From an uncultured Sphingomonadales bacterium (lineage in GTDB: Bacteria > Pseudomonadota > Alphaproteobacteria > Sphingomonadales > Sphingomonadaceae): DNA of 64,000 nucleotides. Position 1 is the stretch's first letter; each line of letters opens with the position of its first letter. The notes beneath the pieces were generated by a model. It was not told where the DNA came from. It did no database searches and saw only the letters and a program-made list of their open reading frames with translations. Below are positions 16,689 through 25,107 of the stretch, in pieces. The translations under genes and the position numbers were made by a program. The stretch is from NCBI GenBank assembly GCA_903832325.1, contig CAILBC010000030.1, positions 1-64,000 of the forward strand, read 5' to 3'.

Positions 16689-18194
16689 ATGCGTTTTGCG
16701 GTTTCAATCCTTGGCCTGGCGGTTGCCACACTGCTGGCGCCGGCCGCGCTGGCGGCCGATGGCCCCACCGATGCCGACACGCGCGCGTGGTGGGCGCTGA
16801 CCCGCGAATTGTCGGGCGACGATATGGAAGGGCGCGATACCGGATCGGCCGGGTATGACCGCGCGGCCGCGCTTGTCGCGCGGCGCTTTGCCGAAGCCGG
16901 GCTGAAACCTGCGGGCACTGATGGCGGCTGGTTCCAGATGATCGCGTTTGACGATCTGCGGCTGGATGAGGCGCATTCCGCGCTGTCCATCGGCGGCGTG
17001 TCGCTGGCGTTCAATCGTGAGGTGTTGCTGTCACCCGGGCCCGACACGCCGGCGCATCTGGCCACCGGCACCACGTTTCGCGGGTTTTGCGGCCCGAACG
17101 ATATCGCCGATGTTTCGGGCAAGCTGGTGGTCTGTTATGGCCGGCCCGCCCCGGTACGGCTGGCCGGATTTGACCGGGCGAAGGCGCTGCGCGCCGCCGG
17201 AGCGGCGGGCATGCTGACCATCGCGGCGCCGGGCCTGGCCAGCGAACCGATCCGCTGGCCCTTTGCCTATTCGCGCAGCGTTTCGATTGCCGGCACGCAG
17301 GCCCCCACCGGCAAACCGTTTCTGGCCGGCACGCTGAACCCCGATGCCGTGGCGCGCATCCTGCCCGATGCGGCGGCCGTGCTGGCCAAAGGCGCCGCCG
17401 GGGCCGATCTGCCCCATGCCGAACTCGGTGGCTTTGTCGCCGATTTGACGATCGTGAAGACCGCCACAAAGTCGGCCAATGTGCTGGGCCTGCTGCCCGG
17501 CACCGATCCGGCGCTGGCGGGCGAAGTGATCGTGGTGGGCGCGCATCTCGATGGCTATGGCCATGGGGAGCCGGTCAAGGGCGACGGGCTGTACAATGGC
17601 GCGCTGGATGATGCCGCCTATGTTGCGCTGCTCGAACGGCTGGCGGCGGTGCGTGCCGGGCACGGCTTTGCCCGGCCGGTGCTGTTTGCCGTGTTTACGG
17701 GAGAGGAAAAGGGCCTGCTCGGTTCGGTGTGGTATGCCGCGCACCCGACCGTGCCGCTGGCGAAGACCGAGGCGATGATCAATCTTGATCAGATCCGCCC
17801 GCTCTATCCGTTGAAACTGATGACGGTGCACGGGCTGAGCGACAGCAATCTGGGCGATCCGGTGCGCCAGGTTGCCGCTGCCATCGGTTTTGCCGTGCAG
17901 GAAGACCTTGAGCCCGAACGCAATCTGCTGCGCCGGTCAGACAACTGGCCGTTCATGCAGGCGGGCATTCCGGGCCTCAGCTTCGTGCTGGCGACTTATG
18001 ACAAGACTTCGCTCGAACGCTATTACGATTGGTATCAGCGCCGCTATCACCACCCGGCAGACGACTTGTCCACCCCGATCGATTGGCAAGCCGCGGCCGA
18101 TTTCAACGCGTTTTTCTATGGCGTGACCGCGGCAGCGGCCAATTCCGTGGCGAACCATCCATGGAAGAATGACGATATGCGCAAGATCAATTAG
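16689..18194 (+). CDS. Exported M28-family aminopeptidase
   Basis: The product has 501 residues. The start at 16689 gives a good signal peptide ending 'APAALAADGP'. The co-catalytic zinc site of M28 is visible in order: 'VVVGAHLDGYGHG' (His/Asp), 'GALDDAAYVALLE' (bridging Asp), 'FTGEEKGLLGSVWYA' (catalytic Glu then ligand Glu), 'MINLDQIRPL' (Asp) and 'RYHHPADDLST' (final His). An inserted PA-like segment (residues 100-220, 'GKLVVCYGRPAPVRLAGFD') precedes the catalytic part. It probably releases N-terminal amino acids from peptides in the periplasm and completes the peptidase set of this region. Confidence 0.92.
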   Translation: MRFAVSILGLAVATLLAPAALAADGPTDADTRAWWALTRELSGDDMEGRDTGSAGYDRAAALVARRFAEAGLKPAGTDGGWFQMIAFDDLRLDEAHSALSIGGVSLAFNREVLLSPGPDTPAHLATGTTFRGFCGPNDIADVSGKLVVCYGRPAPVRLAGFDRAKALRAAGAAGMLTIAAPGLASEPIRWPFAYSRSVSIAGTQAPTGKPFLAGTLNPDAVARILPDAAAVLAKGAAGADLPHAELGGFVADLTIVKTATKSANVLGLLPGTDPALAGEVIVVGAHLDGYGHGEPVKGDGLYNGALDDAAYVALLERLAAVRAGHGFARPVLFAVFTGEEKGLLGSVWYAAHPTVPLAKTEAMINLDQIRPLYPLKLMTVHGLSDSNLGDPVRQVAAAIGFAVQEDLEPERNLLRRSDNWPFMQAGIPGLSFVLATYDKTSLERYYDWYQRRYHHPADDLSTPIDWQAAADFNAFFYGVTAAAANSVANHPWKNDDMRKIN

Positions 18195-18195
18195 A

Positions 18196-18300
18196 GCCTG
18201 ATGACATGATATTGAATCATGTCATCAGGCGATAAGCCCGCGCGGCGCTTGAGCGTTGCTGATGACTTTAGGTTGAAGCTTGCTTCAACCTAAAGTCATC
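18196..18300. repeat. Double hairpin with conserved linker
   Basis: Hairpin one pairs GCCTGATGACATGAT with ATCATGTCATCAGGC (18196-18230, 15 bp, loop ATTGA). Hairpin two pairs GATGACTTTAGGTTGAAGC with its exact complement (18261-18300, 19 bp, loop TT). The linker between them begins ATAAGCCCGCGCGGCG (18232-18247), identical to 52607-52622. It lies just after the M28 stop codon. Confidence 0.8.
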
Positions 18301-18344
18301 TCGCTCTAGCGCGTCCTGCCAAAAAATCATGCGAGAACAAAACC

Positions 18345-18387
18345 CTAGACTGTGATGATGTTTCAACGAAACGTCATCACAGTCTAG
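18345..18387. terminator. Hairpin overlapping the stop of the PLP aldolase-like gene
   Basis: CTAGACTGTGATGATGTTT pairs with AAACGTCATCACAGTCTAG over 19 bp with one mismatch and a 5-nt loop. The right arm contains the TAG stop codon of the minus-strand gene. It probably terminates that operon, and it has the same character as the neighbouring double hairpin. Confidence 0.65.
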
Positions 18388-19649
18388 GCCGAAGCCGGAA
18401 ACACCGGCCAGCGATCGACAATGGCGTGCCCGTCATAGACCGCGATGTCGCCAAACTGCATGAACACTGCCTCGCTCTGGTGCGGGCGGAAAAACACCAT
18501 GTCGTCGGGCGCCAGGTGCAGCCCGGCGCCGCCGTTGAGCATTTCCTGATTTGATGACAGGCCGAACAGGCCATTGGTTTGCAACCCTGGCGGATCGACC
18601 GGATCGGCCATCCAGTTGCCGCCATAGATGAACACGGTGCGCGCCAGATTGGGGTCCCACAGCGCCTTTATCCGGCCCAGCGATTCCAGGCCGGGCAGCC
18701 GTGTGCCGTCCATTGCCTTGATTACCGGGGTGGCGATGAACGCGGCCGCCACATGCGGGCGCAGCACGTCGGTATCGAAATGGGTCGGCTTGACCAGGCA
18801 CGAACCGGCCGAAACCTCGTTGGCCACATGAGTATCGCGGTATAGCCGATAGGTCGGGCTGCCCGCAGCATTGCGCAGCATTGTTGCGGCGGTCTGCGCG
18901 CCCAGCACATCGCTTACTTGTGCCACGGCCTTGCCATAAATGTCCCACGCATCATGCAGCGCGCCCTCACGCAGGCCCAGCGCAGTGGGCAGCGCGGCCA
19001 AATGCGGTTCATACCCCATCAGCCCGGCCAGGTGCAGGCGCGGATTGCCCCGGATCGTCTGCAGCGCGGCGGCAAGGTCTGCGCCTGGCGCAAATCCGCC
19101 GCGATGCAGCCCCACATCCAGTTCCAGCGCGATCCGCAGCGTGGCCCCGCGCGCCTCGGCCACCGCGGCATAGCTGGCAAGCCGGGCATTGCTGTCGATC
19201 AGCCAGATCACCGCATCGGGCGCAACCAATTGCGGCAATGCCGCCGCCATGGCCGCCACCGGCATCGGTTTGCCCAGCAATTGCCCGGCATCGGGCATCA
19301 GCCGGTTCAGCGCGATCAGCGTGGGCGTGTTGAATGTCATCAGCCGGTCGGTCCCGGCGCTTTTGCGCACATGCGCGATCAGATCGGGCGAAGGCAGCGA
19401 CTTTGCCACCACGCGATAGGCCATGCCCGGTGGCAGCGCCGCCTTCAGCGTCGCGACATTGGCATCGAGCCGGGCGCGGTCGATCACCAGCGTGGGCGTG
19501 GCAATGCCCGCGGCCGCCAGCGCACGCTGCAGGCCCAGGAAATAGCCATCCCGCGCCCCGCTGTGATCGCCCGGGCGCAGCGCCCAGGCGCCCAGCCCGG
19601 TGGCGGCGGCCCCGCCGATCAGCATCGTGCGGCGATTGATCCTGGCCAT
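18384..19649 (-). CDS. DSD1/D-threonine aldolase-like PLP enzyme, Tat-exported
   Basis: The product has 421 residues. ATG 19649 gives a twin-arginine signal 'RINRRTMLIGGAAATGLGAWAL'; open frame further upstream lacks it. The fold-type III (alanine racemase N) barrel starts 'ATPTLVIDRARLDANVATLK', with the PLP lysine in 'YRVVAKSLPSPDLI', then 'ALELDVGLHRGGFAPG'. The C-terminal half corresponds to the D-serine dehydratase-like domain, with 'DMVFFRPHQSEAVFMQFGD', though the usual H-x-C zinc pair is not evident. It should act on a D-3-hydroxy amino acid or related compound. A Tat-exported form is unusual and implies folding with PLP before export. The gene starts 4 bp after the oxidase stop, so it is co-transcribed. 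Confidence 0.83.
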   Translation of the reverse strand: MARINRRTMLIGGAAATGLGAWALRPGDHSGARDGYFLGLQRALAAAGIATPTLVIDRARLDANVATLKAALPPGMAYRVVAKSLPSPDLIAHVRKSAGTDRLMTFNTPTLIALNRLMPDAGQLLGKPMPVAAMAAALPQLVAPDAVIWLIDSNARLASYAAVAEARGATLRIALELDVGLHRGGFAPGADLAAALQTIRGNPRLHLAGLMGYEPHLAALPTALGLREGALHDAWDIYGKAVAQVSDVLGAQTAATMLRNAAGSPTYRLYRDTHVANEVSAGSCLVKPTHFDTDVLRPHVAAAFIATPVIKAMDGTRLPGLESLGRIKALWDPNLARTVFIYGGNWMADPVDPPGLQTNGLFGLSSNQEMLNGGAGLHLAPDDMVFFRPHQSEAVFMQFGDIAVYDGHAIVDRWPVFPASA

Positions 19650-19653
19650 GGTG

Positions 19654-21087
19654 CTATCCCTCGAACAGACGCGCGGTGAACGGATTAAGGAATTTTCCCG
19701 CGGGGTCCATCCGCCGCCGCACGTCGCGGAAATCATCGAACCGGGGGTATAGCGGGCGCAAATCGGCGGTGGTCAGGGTGTGCAGCTTGCCCCAGTGCGG
19801 CCGCCCGCCATAGCGGCGGAATATCGGCTGGAACACGTCGAAAAACATCTGAAAGCTTTCCTCCGCCGGGGCGTGGATGGCGATCGACATGCGCGTGCCG
19901 CCCTGAAACGGGCTCAACCAGGCGTCATCTTCGTGCGTCAGGCGCATTTCGATCGGAAAGAACGCGTCGGGCCGGCGGTCCATCGTGGCGATCACTTCGC
20001 GCAGCGCGGCCAGGCCATTGGCCTCGGGAATGTGGTATTCCATCTCGTTGAAACGGGTATTGCGGCTGGTGCTGAGCAGTTTCCACGAACGGTCGGTGGT
20101 GTCTTCGTGCACGCCCGAGGAAATCAGCCCCTCGCTCATCCTCCGCCGCAGCCAGGGGAACCAGCCGAACTGGTCACGCAGGTCGCGCATGCCTTTCAAC
20201 GTGTCTTCGTCGGTGCTCGGCGGGCGGCCGCTGATCGGGCCCTGCCACAGATCGTGGGTGATCGCGGCCGCCTTGCCCGTGCCCGACAGATAGAGGATTT
20301 CGAAATTGCGATGCTGGTGCGACATCGGCTCGATCCGGTCATACAGATCGTCCATCGGCATGATCGTCAGCTTGCGGTGCAGCGCAAAGCGATCGACCAG
20401 CCGCAACGTGAATTGCGACATCACGCCCAGCGTGCCCATCGACACTTTGCCCGCGGCAAACAGCGCGGGATCGCTGGCCTCGGTCACGTCGATCGGCTCA
20501 CCCGAGGCGGGGATCAGGCGAAAGCCGATGATCGCATCGTGCAGCGGTGCCAGCGTGCGGCCGGTGCCATGCGTGCCCGTGGCAAACAGCCCGGCCAGCG
20601 TCTGCACATCGATATCCGACAGATTGGGCAGCGCCAGCCCCACCGCATCGAGCTGCCCCGCGGCGACTTGCAGGATCGTGCCCGCGTGCAGCGTGGCCGT
20701 GCGCGCGGCGGTATCGTGCGCGATCAGCCCCGAAACCGGCCCGATATCCAGAATCGTGCCCGGTGTGGGCACCAGCGGGGTAAAACTGTGCCCGCTGCCC
20801 ACTGCGCGGATCGGCGCGGGCGAAGATTTCACGATGCGCACGATATCCGCCTCGGTCTGGGCGACGGCGATCGATTTGGGGGTGATGCGCTGCGCGCCCG
20901 ACCAGTTGGCCCATTCGCCCGGTGCCAGCGGTGCGGGGTTGAAATCGGGCCGCTGGAAATTGCGGCTGCGCCACAGCGCATAGGGCACCCCTGGCACCAG
21001 CAGCGCGGCGGCACCGGCGCCGCCCAGCAGCAGCGTGCGCCGCGACAGGCCGGTGGTTTTTGCAGCAGCCTTTGCCTCTCGCATCAT
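19654..21087 (-). CDS. FAD-linked aldonolactone oxidase-like protein, Tat-exported
   Basis: The product has 477 residues. Its Tat signal is 'LSRRTLLLGGAGAAALLVPG'. The PCMH FAD domain begins 'WSGAQRITPKSIAVAQTEADI' and contains 'IRAVGSGHSFTPLVPTPGTILDI' and the pyrophosphate loop 'GLFATGTHGTGRTL'. The C-terminal ALO domain includes 'FFPIEMRLTHEDDAWLSP' and 'RPHWGKLHTLTTADLRPLYPRF', as in L-gulono-/D-arabinono-lactone oxidases. It should oxidise a sugar lactone or polyol. Its start overlaps the stop of the upstream cytochrome gene by 4 bp, so the cytochrome is a credible electron acceptor in place of oxygen. Confidence 0.87.
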   Translation of the reverse strand: MMREAKAAAKTTGLSRRTLLLGGAGAAALLVPGVPYALWRSRNFQRPDFNPAPLAPGEWANWSGAQRITPKSIAVAQTEADIVRIVKSSPAPIRAVGSGHSFTPLVPTPGTILDIGPVSGLIAHDTAARTATLHAGTILQVAAGQLDAVGLALPNLSDIDVQTLAGLFATGTHGTGRTLAPLHDAIIGFRLIPASGEPIDVTEASDPALFAAGKVSMGTLGVMSQFTLRLVDRFALHRKLTIMPMDDLYDRIEPMSHQHRNFEILYLSGTGKAAAITHDLWQGPISGRPPSTDEDTLKGMRDLRDQFGWFPWLRRRMSEGLISSGVHEDTTDRSWKLLSTSRNTRFNEMEYHIPEANGLAALREVIATMDRRPDAFFPIEMRLTHEDDAWLSPFQGGTRMSIAIHAPAEESFQMFFDVFQPIFRRYGGRPHWGKLHTLTTADLRPLYPRFDDFRDVRRRMDPAGKFLNPFTARLFEG

Positions 21088-21494
21088 TGGGCCCCCGCCA
21101 TGAAACGGATCAGCGCGCGGTAATCCTGATCGCTGCAATCGGGGCACTGGCCGCGCGCGGGCATGGCGCCGCGCCCGCCGTGGATCGATGCCAGCAGCCC
21201 CGCTTCGCCCCGCGCCTGCAATCGGGGCGCCCAGGCGGCGCGGTGGCCCACCAGCGGCGCGCCCGCCCCGGCCACGGCATGGCACAGCTTGCACGACCGG
21301 GCATAGCGCGCGGCCAGCGCCGGATCGGCGGGTGCCGCGCTTTCGGCATAGGCGATGTCGGCAGGGCCGGGGGCAGCAACGTCGCCGGCATGCGGCGAAC
21401 AGGCGGCCAGGGCCCCCGCCAGCGCCACAAGCAAGGCCCCCGCCCGCGCCACAAGCGCAATGCGCCTCATCCCGATTGCCTGATCGATCCCCAT
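21084..21494 (-). CDS. Cytochrome c5-like lipoprotein
   Basis: The product has 136 residues. The signal ends in a lipobox, 'LAGALAACSPHAG', so it is probably anchored to a membrane by Cys32. One haem site, 'CKLCH', lies near residue 69, and the C-terminal 'GRGAMPARGQCPDCSDQDYRALIRFM' is typical of cytochrome c5, with the axial Met and an extra Cys pair. The start at 21494 is supported by GGAG five bases upstream. It is the first gene of a three-gene operon, followed by an FAD oxidase and a PLP enzyme, and probably carries electrons from the oxidase to the respiratory chain. Confidence 0.88.
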   Translation of the reverse strand: MGIDQAIGMRRIALVARAGALLVALAGALAACSPHAGDVAAPGPADIAYAESAAPADPALAARYARSCKLCHAVAGAGAPLVGHRAAWAPRLQARGEAGLLASIHGGRGAMPARGQCPDCSDQDYRALIRFMAGAQ

Positions 21495-21507
21495 GTTCGC
21501 TCCATAC

Positions 21508-21549
21508 GATAGCTATCACTATCATTATGGGCTTTTCAAGCACTGTCAA
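21508..21549 (-). promoter_or_regulatory. Promoter and operator of the cytochrome/oxidase operon
   Basis: On the minus strand TTGACA (21544-21549) is followed after 16 bp by TAATGA, then by the 10-bp palindrome GATAGCTATC (21508-21517) just upstream of the ribosome site. A repeated GATAG half-site lies next to it. The position suggests that the divergent TetR protein blocks this promoter. Confidence 0.55.
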
Positions 21550-21562
21550 GCCGGTTAGGATC

Positions 21563-22207
21563 ATGCGCATGCACGATGCCAGACCCGAAGAAGCGCCTGA
21601 TACCGATCCGCGCGCGCGGCCGGTGCAATCGCGCAGCGCGTCCACCGTCACATTGATGCTCGATACCGCGGCGCATCTGCTGGAGGAAATCGGCTTTGAA
21701 CGGCTGTCGACCAACCGCATCTGTGCCGTTGCGGGCCTGACCCCGCCAGCGATCTATCGGTATTTCCCCAACAAATATGCCGTGCTGAAGGCGCTGGGCG
21801 AGCGGCTGATGGCCAGCCAGAACGCCGCGCTCGATGCCTGGGTGGCGGGCGAATTCGATCCCGATGATCTCGATGGCAGCTATCGCGCGATGCTGGCCGG
21901 GCAACTGGCCGCCACGCGCAGCGAAATCGGCGGGGCCTGGATAATGCGCGCGCTCCATGCCACCCCGGTGCTGGCCGAAGTGCGCCACGCCAGCCACGCC
22001 CAGGTCACCGCGATGCTGGCCGAATGGACCCATGCGCAATGGCCGCCGATCGGCCTTGATCTGGCGCGGCGCCATGTGCGGCTGATGGTCGAATTCGGCT
22101 ATGCGGTGATCGAAATGCTGTGCGATCGCGCCGATGCCGACGAGGCGCAGACGATTGCCGATGCTGCGCGCATCATGGCCAACGAACATCGGCAGATGCT
22201 GGGCTGA
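21563..22207 (+). CDS. TetR-family regulator divergent from the oxidase operon
   Basis: The product has about 214 residues. The helix-turn-helix occupies residues 24-70: 'TLMLDTAAHLLEEIGFERLS', 'TNRICAVAGLTPPAIYRYFPNKYAVLKALGERLM'. The 'PPAIYRYF' recognition helix is classical. The start may be ATG 21563 or, with better spacing from AGGA, ATG 21569; an in-frame ATG at 21527 would lie within the opposing promoter. The ligand domain is helical without clear hints of the ligand. It most likely represses the divergent cytochrome/oxidase/aldolase-like operon through the GATAGCTATC site. Confidence 0.88.
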   Translation: MRMHDARPEEAPDTDPRARPVQSRSASTVTLMLDTAAHLLEEIGFERLSTNRICAVAGLTPPAIYRYFPNKYAVLKALGERLMASQNAALDAWVAGEFDPDDLDGSYRAMLAGQLAATRSEIGGAWIMRALHATPVLAEVRHASHAQVTAMLAEWTHAQWPPIGLDLARRHVRLMVEFGYAVIEMLCDRADADEAQTIADAARIMANEHRQMLG

Positions 22208-22249
22208 ACTGCCTCAAGTGGCAGGTGGCGTTTGCGCGGCGCGGGGTTC

Positions 22250-22627
22250 ATGCCCCGCAGCATGGCATCCCCCTGGTTCATCCCCCGCGTGACCGTCTGG
22301 TATGATGGCGGTTGCCCGCTGTGCCGCCGTGAAATCGCGCTGATGCGGCGGCTCGATCGCGCGCACCGGATCGCCTTTATCGACGCGGCCGATCCCGATA
22401 CCGCCTGCCCGATCGATCGTGCCGACCTGCTGGCGCGGTTCCACGCGCGCGAAGATGGCAAAGTGCTGTCGGGCGCGGCGGCGTTTGCCGCAATGTGGCG
22501 CGCGATCCCGCTGCTGCGCCCGCTGGGCCTGGCCGCGCGCTGGGCGCCGGTGGGCTGGCTGCTCGAACGCGGCTATCGCTGGTTTCTGCGCCGCCGTCCG
22601 GCAATGCAGAAATGGTTCAAAGACTGA
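22250..22627 (+). CDS. DCC-family (DUF393) thiol-disulphide protein
   Basis: The product has 125 residues. The family name comes from 'YDGGCPLCRREIALMRR', present here at residues 18-34 with its CPLC pair; the family is thioredoxin-like and of unknown partner. 'ALMRRLDRAHRIAFIDAADPD' and 'AAFAAMWRAIPLLRPLG' are also usual. ATG 22250 follows GCGGGG. Its TGA directly abuts the stop codon of the convergent EamA gene with no spacer, so any terminator would have to lie inside coding sequence. Confidence 0.88.
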   Translation: MPRSMASPWFIPRVTVWYDGGCPLCRREIALMRRLDRAHRIAFIDAADPDTACPIDRADLLARFHAREDGKVLSGAAAFAAMWRAIPLLRPLGLAARWAPVGWLLERGYRWFLRRRPAMQKWFKD

Positions 22628-23497
22628 TCAGGCAAACCGCCTGGCGCCAGCCACGCTGCCCACCACCACCAGCGTCACTGCCACCATCGCCGGCGCAATT
22701 GTTTCGTGCAGCACCAGCGCGGCCAGACCCAGACCCATGAACGGCTGCAGCAATTGCAATTGCCCCACGCTGGCAATCCCGCCCAGGCTGAGCCCGCGAT
22801 ACCAGAACACAAACCCGATCAGCATGGAAAACACCGAAATATAGGCAAGCCCGGCCCAACTCGCCCAGCGCACACTTGCAACGCCCGCCGCCGGCCAGAC
22901 CAGCGCCACCGCCAGCGCCGACAGCGGCAGCGTGATCACCAGCGCCCAGCAGATCGCCTGCCATCCGCCCAGATCGCGCGTCAACACCGCGCCTTCGGCA
23001 TAGCCCAGCCCGCACAGCACGATCCCCGCGATCATCAGCGCATCGCCCAGCGGCGTGCCATCACCCCCGCGCAGCAGCGCAAACCCCGCCACCGCCGCCG
23101 CGCCGGTCAGCGCAAAGATCCAGAACGCGGCCGACGGTCGCTCGCCCCCGCGCGCCACGCCGAACACCGCGGTGCTTAGCGGCAAGAGCCCGATGAACAC
23201 CAGCGAGCGCGCCGATGTCATGTGCTGCAACGCCAGCGCGCTGAGCAAGGGAAAGCCCACCACGCAGCCGCCGGCAACCAGCGCCACCCGCTGCCACTGG
23301 CCACGATCGGGCCACCGCTGGCGCGTGCCAGCCAGCATCGCGGCCGCCAGAACCCCTGCAATCAGCGCGCGCAGGGCAGTGAGCAACAGCGGCGACAGCC
23401 CCAGCACGGCCAGCCGCGTTGCAGGCATCGATCCGCTGAAAATCGCCACCCCCAGCAATCCGCTGCCCCAGCCGCGTGTGGAACCCTGCATTGTCAT
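22628..23497 (-). CDS. EamA/DMT-family transporter
   Basis: The product has 289 residues with ten predicted helices in two repeated EamA halves, opening 'GLLGVAIFSGSMPATRLAVLGLSPLLLTALRALIAG' and closing 'GLGLAALVLHETIAPAMVAVTLVVVGSVAGARRFA'. The glutamate in the last repeat ('LHETIAPAM') is typical. Such proteins export or take up small metabolites, often amino acids. It is divergent from a MocR regulator; DMT transporters with divergent MocR genes are a common pairing, and the regulator probably controls this gene through the palindrome at 23557-23576. Confidence 0.88.
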   Translation of the reverse strand: MTMQGSTRGWGSGLLGVAIFSGSMPATRLAVLGLSPLLLTALRALIAGVLAAAMLAGTRQRWPDRGQWQRVALVAGGCVVGFPLLSALALQHMTSARSLVFIGLLPLSTAVFGVARGGERPSAAFWIFALTGAAAVAGFALLRGGDGTPLGDALMIAGIVLCGLGYAEGAVLTRDLGGWQAICWALVITLPLSALAVALVWPAAGVASVRWASWAGLAYISVFSMLIGFVFWYRGLSLGGIASVGQLQLLQPFMGLGLAALVLHETIAPAMVAVTLVVVGSVAGARRFA

Positions 23498-23556
23498 TCT
23501 CCCTGCCGAACATCGGGGTTAGGCAAACAGGGCTGGCGCAAACAGAGACAGATCAA

Positions 23557-23576
23557 TACAGATCGCATAATCTGTA
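23557..23576. promoter_or_regulatory. Perfect inverted repeat, probable MocR operator
   Basis: TACAGAT-6 bp-ATCTGTA sits midway between the divergent EamA and MocR genes. A further ACAGATCAAT lies directly upstream (23549-23558), giving the direct-plus-inverted half-site pattern often reported for MocR/PdxR sites. Confidence 0.6.
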
Positions 23577-23598
23577 CTGCATCAAAAGGGATACAGGC

Positions 23599-24972
23599 AT
23601 GCGCACAAACCGCATCGGACGGGTGATCGAGGGCATTCGTGATCGCATTGCCACGCGTCTGCTCAATGCCGGGGATCGCCTGCCTTCGGTGCGGCGTTGT
23701 GCCGCGCTGTTCGGCGTGTCGCCCGCCACAGTGGTTGAAGCCTATGACCGGATGGTGGCCGAAGGGCTGATCACCGCAGTGCCGCGATCGGGCTTTTTCG
23801 TGAGCAGCCGCGCCGCCGCGCCGCAAAGCCCGTCGCAGCGCGCGCCCGCGCGCGACCATGCGATCGATCCGTTCTGGGTATCGCGCCAATCGCTTGATTC
23901 ACCCGATGCGGCGGACAAGCCCGGCTGTGGCTGGCTGCCATCGGACTGGCTGCCGCAGCGCGCGCTGGCCCGTGCGCTGCGCGATGTGGGCAAAGACGGG
24001 GCGCTGCTCACCGATTATGGCACCACCGCGGGCGATCCGGTGCTGCGCCGCCAGATCGCGCTGCGGCTGGCGGGAGAAGGGCTGCTGTGCGATCCCGAAC
24101 AGATCCTGCTGACAGGGTCTGGCACCCAGGCGATCGATCTGATCTGCCGCCTGCTGCTGCGCGCAGGCGATGCCGTGTTGCTGGATGATCCGTGCTATTT
24201 CAATTACCAGGCGCTGCTGGCGGCGCATGGCGCCCGGGCGATCAGCGTGCCGTTTGCCGCGAACGGTCCCGATCCGGCGGGGTTTGCCGAAGTGGTCGCC
24301 GCGCATCGGCCCCGGCTTTACATCACCAATTCGGCGCTGCACAATCCGACCGGGGGCCGCCTGACGCTGCCGACCGCGCACCGCCTGCCGGTGATTGCCG
24401 CCGCACACGGCATGATCATCGTCGAAGATGATATCTTTGCCGATTTCGCCCCCGGGGCGCCGACCATGGCCGTGCTCGATGGCTTGTCGGGAGTGATCCG
24501 CATCGGCAGCTTTTCCAAGACGCTGTCGGCCTCGCTGCGCACCGGCTATATCGCGGCCCGGCCCGAATGGATCGGCGCGCTGGCCGATCTGCAACTGGCC
24601 ACCGGGTTTGGCGGGCCCAGTCCGCTGGCCGCCGGGGTGATCAGCCAGGTGCTGGCGAGCGGCACCTATCGCCGGCACATGGACGATCTGCGGCGCAAGC
24701 TCGATCGCACGCGGCACACTGTGGGCCAGCGACTGGCCGCACTGGGCGTGGTGCCGCAGGGCGATCCGCAGGGCGGTTTTACCCTGTGGTGCCGGTTGCC
24801 CGATGGGCAGGACAGCGCGCAGCTTGCCGGTCGCTGCCTCGATCAGGGGGTGATCCTGGCGCCAGGCAATGTGTTCAGCCCCAGCCAGAGCGCCGCCGCC
24901 TTTTTGCGCTTTAACGTCACGCAGACCAGCGACCGCGCGCTGCGGGTGTTGGCGCAGGCGATGGAGGCCTGA
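23599..24972 (+). CDS. MocR/PdxR-family regulator (GntR HTH + aminotransferase fold)
   Basis: The product has 457 residues. ATG 23599 is chosen because the winged helix starts at once: 'RVIEGIRDRIATRLLNAGDRLPSVRRCAALFGVSPATVVEAYDRM' (residues 8-52). After a linker the fold-type I aminotransferase-like domain follows, with 'DDPCYFNYQALLAAHGAR', 'NSALHNPTGGRLT', the aspartate of 'IIVEDDIFADFAP' and the PLP lysine of 'GSFSKTLSASLRTGYIAA'. Members bind PLP and often an amino acid and regulate vitamin B6, GABA or amino acid genes. Here the probable target is the divergent EamA exporter. Confidence 0.9.
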   Translation: MRTNRIGRVIEGIRDRIATRLLNAGDRLPSVRRCAALFGVSPATVVEAYDRMVAEGLITAVPRSGFFVSSRAAAPQSPSQRAPARDHAIDPFWVSRQSLDSPDAADKPGCGWLPSDWLPQRALARALRDVGKDGALLTDYGTTAGDPVLRRQIALRLAGEGLLCDPEQILLTGSGTQAIDLICRLLLRAGDAVLLDDPCYFNYQALLAAHGARAISVPFAANGPDPAGFAEVVAAHRPRLYITNSALHNPTGGRLTLPTAHRLPVIAAAHGMIIVEDDIFADFAPGAPTMAVLDGLSGVIRIGSFSKTLSASLRTGYIAARPEWIGALADLQLATGFGGPSPLAAGVISQVLASGTYRRHMDDLRRKLDRTRHTVGQRLAALGVVPQGDPQGGFTLWCRLPDGQDSAQLAGRCLDQGVILAPGNVFSPSQSAAAFLRFNVTQTSDRALRVLAQAMEA

Positions 24973-25038
24973 TCCATCAGGTCATCGAATTGTCACCGGG
25001 TACCGCCAAGCACGTCGTACCACACCACAGGCGATCCT

Positions 25039-25107
25039 ATGACAGGTTCCGGCCCATGACAGGTTCCGGCCCATGAAAGGTTCCGGCCCATGAAAGGTTC
25101 CGGCATG
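25039..25107 (+). repeat. 17-bp tandem repeats, each with its own start codon, before ppk2
   Basis: Four units of the type ATGACAGGTTCCGGCCC begin at 25039, 25056, 25073 and 25090. Because 17 is not a multiple of three, each of the first three ATGs reads a hexapeptide (MTGSGP, MTGSGP, MKGSGP) ending in a TGA that overlaps the next ATG as ATGA. The fourth ATG is in frame with the kinase, as is a fifth at 25105. Confidence 0.9.
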
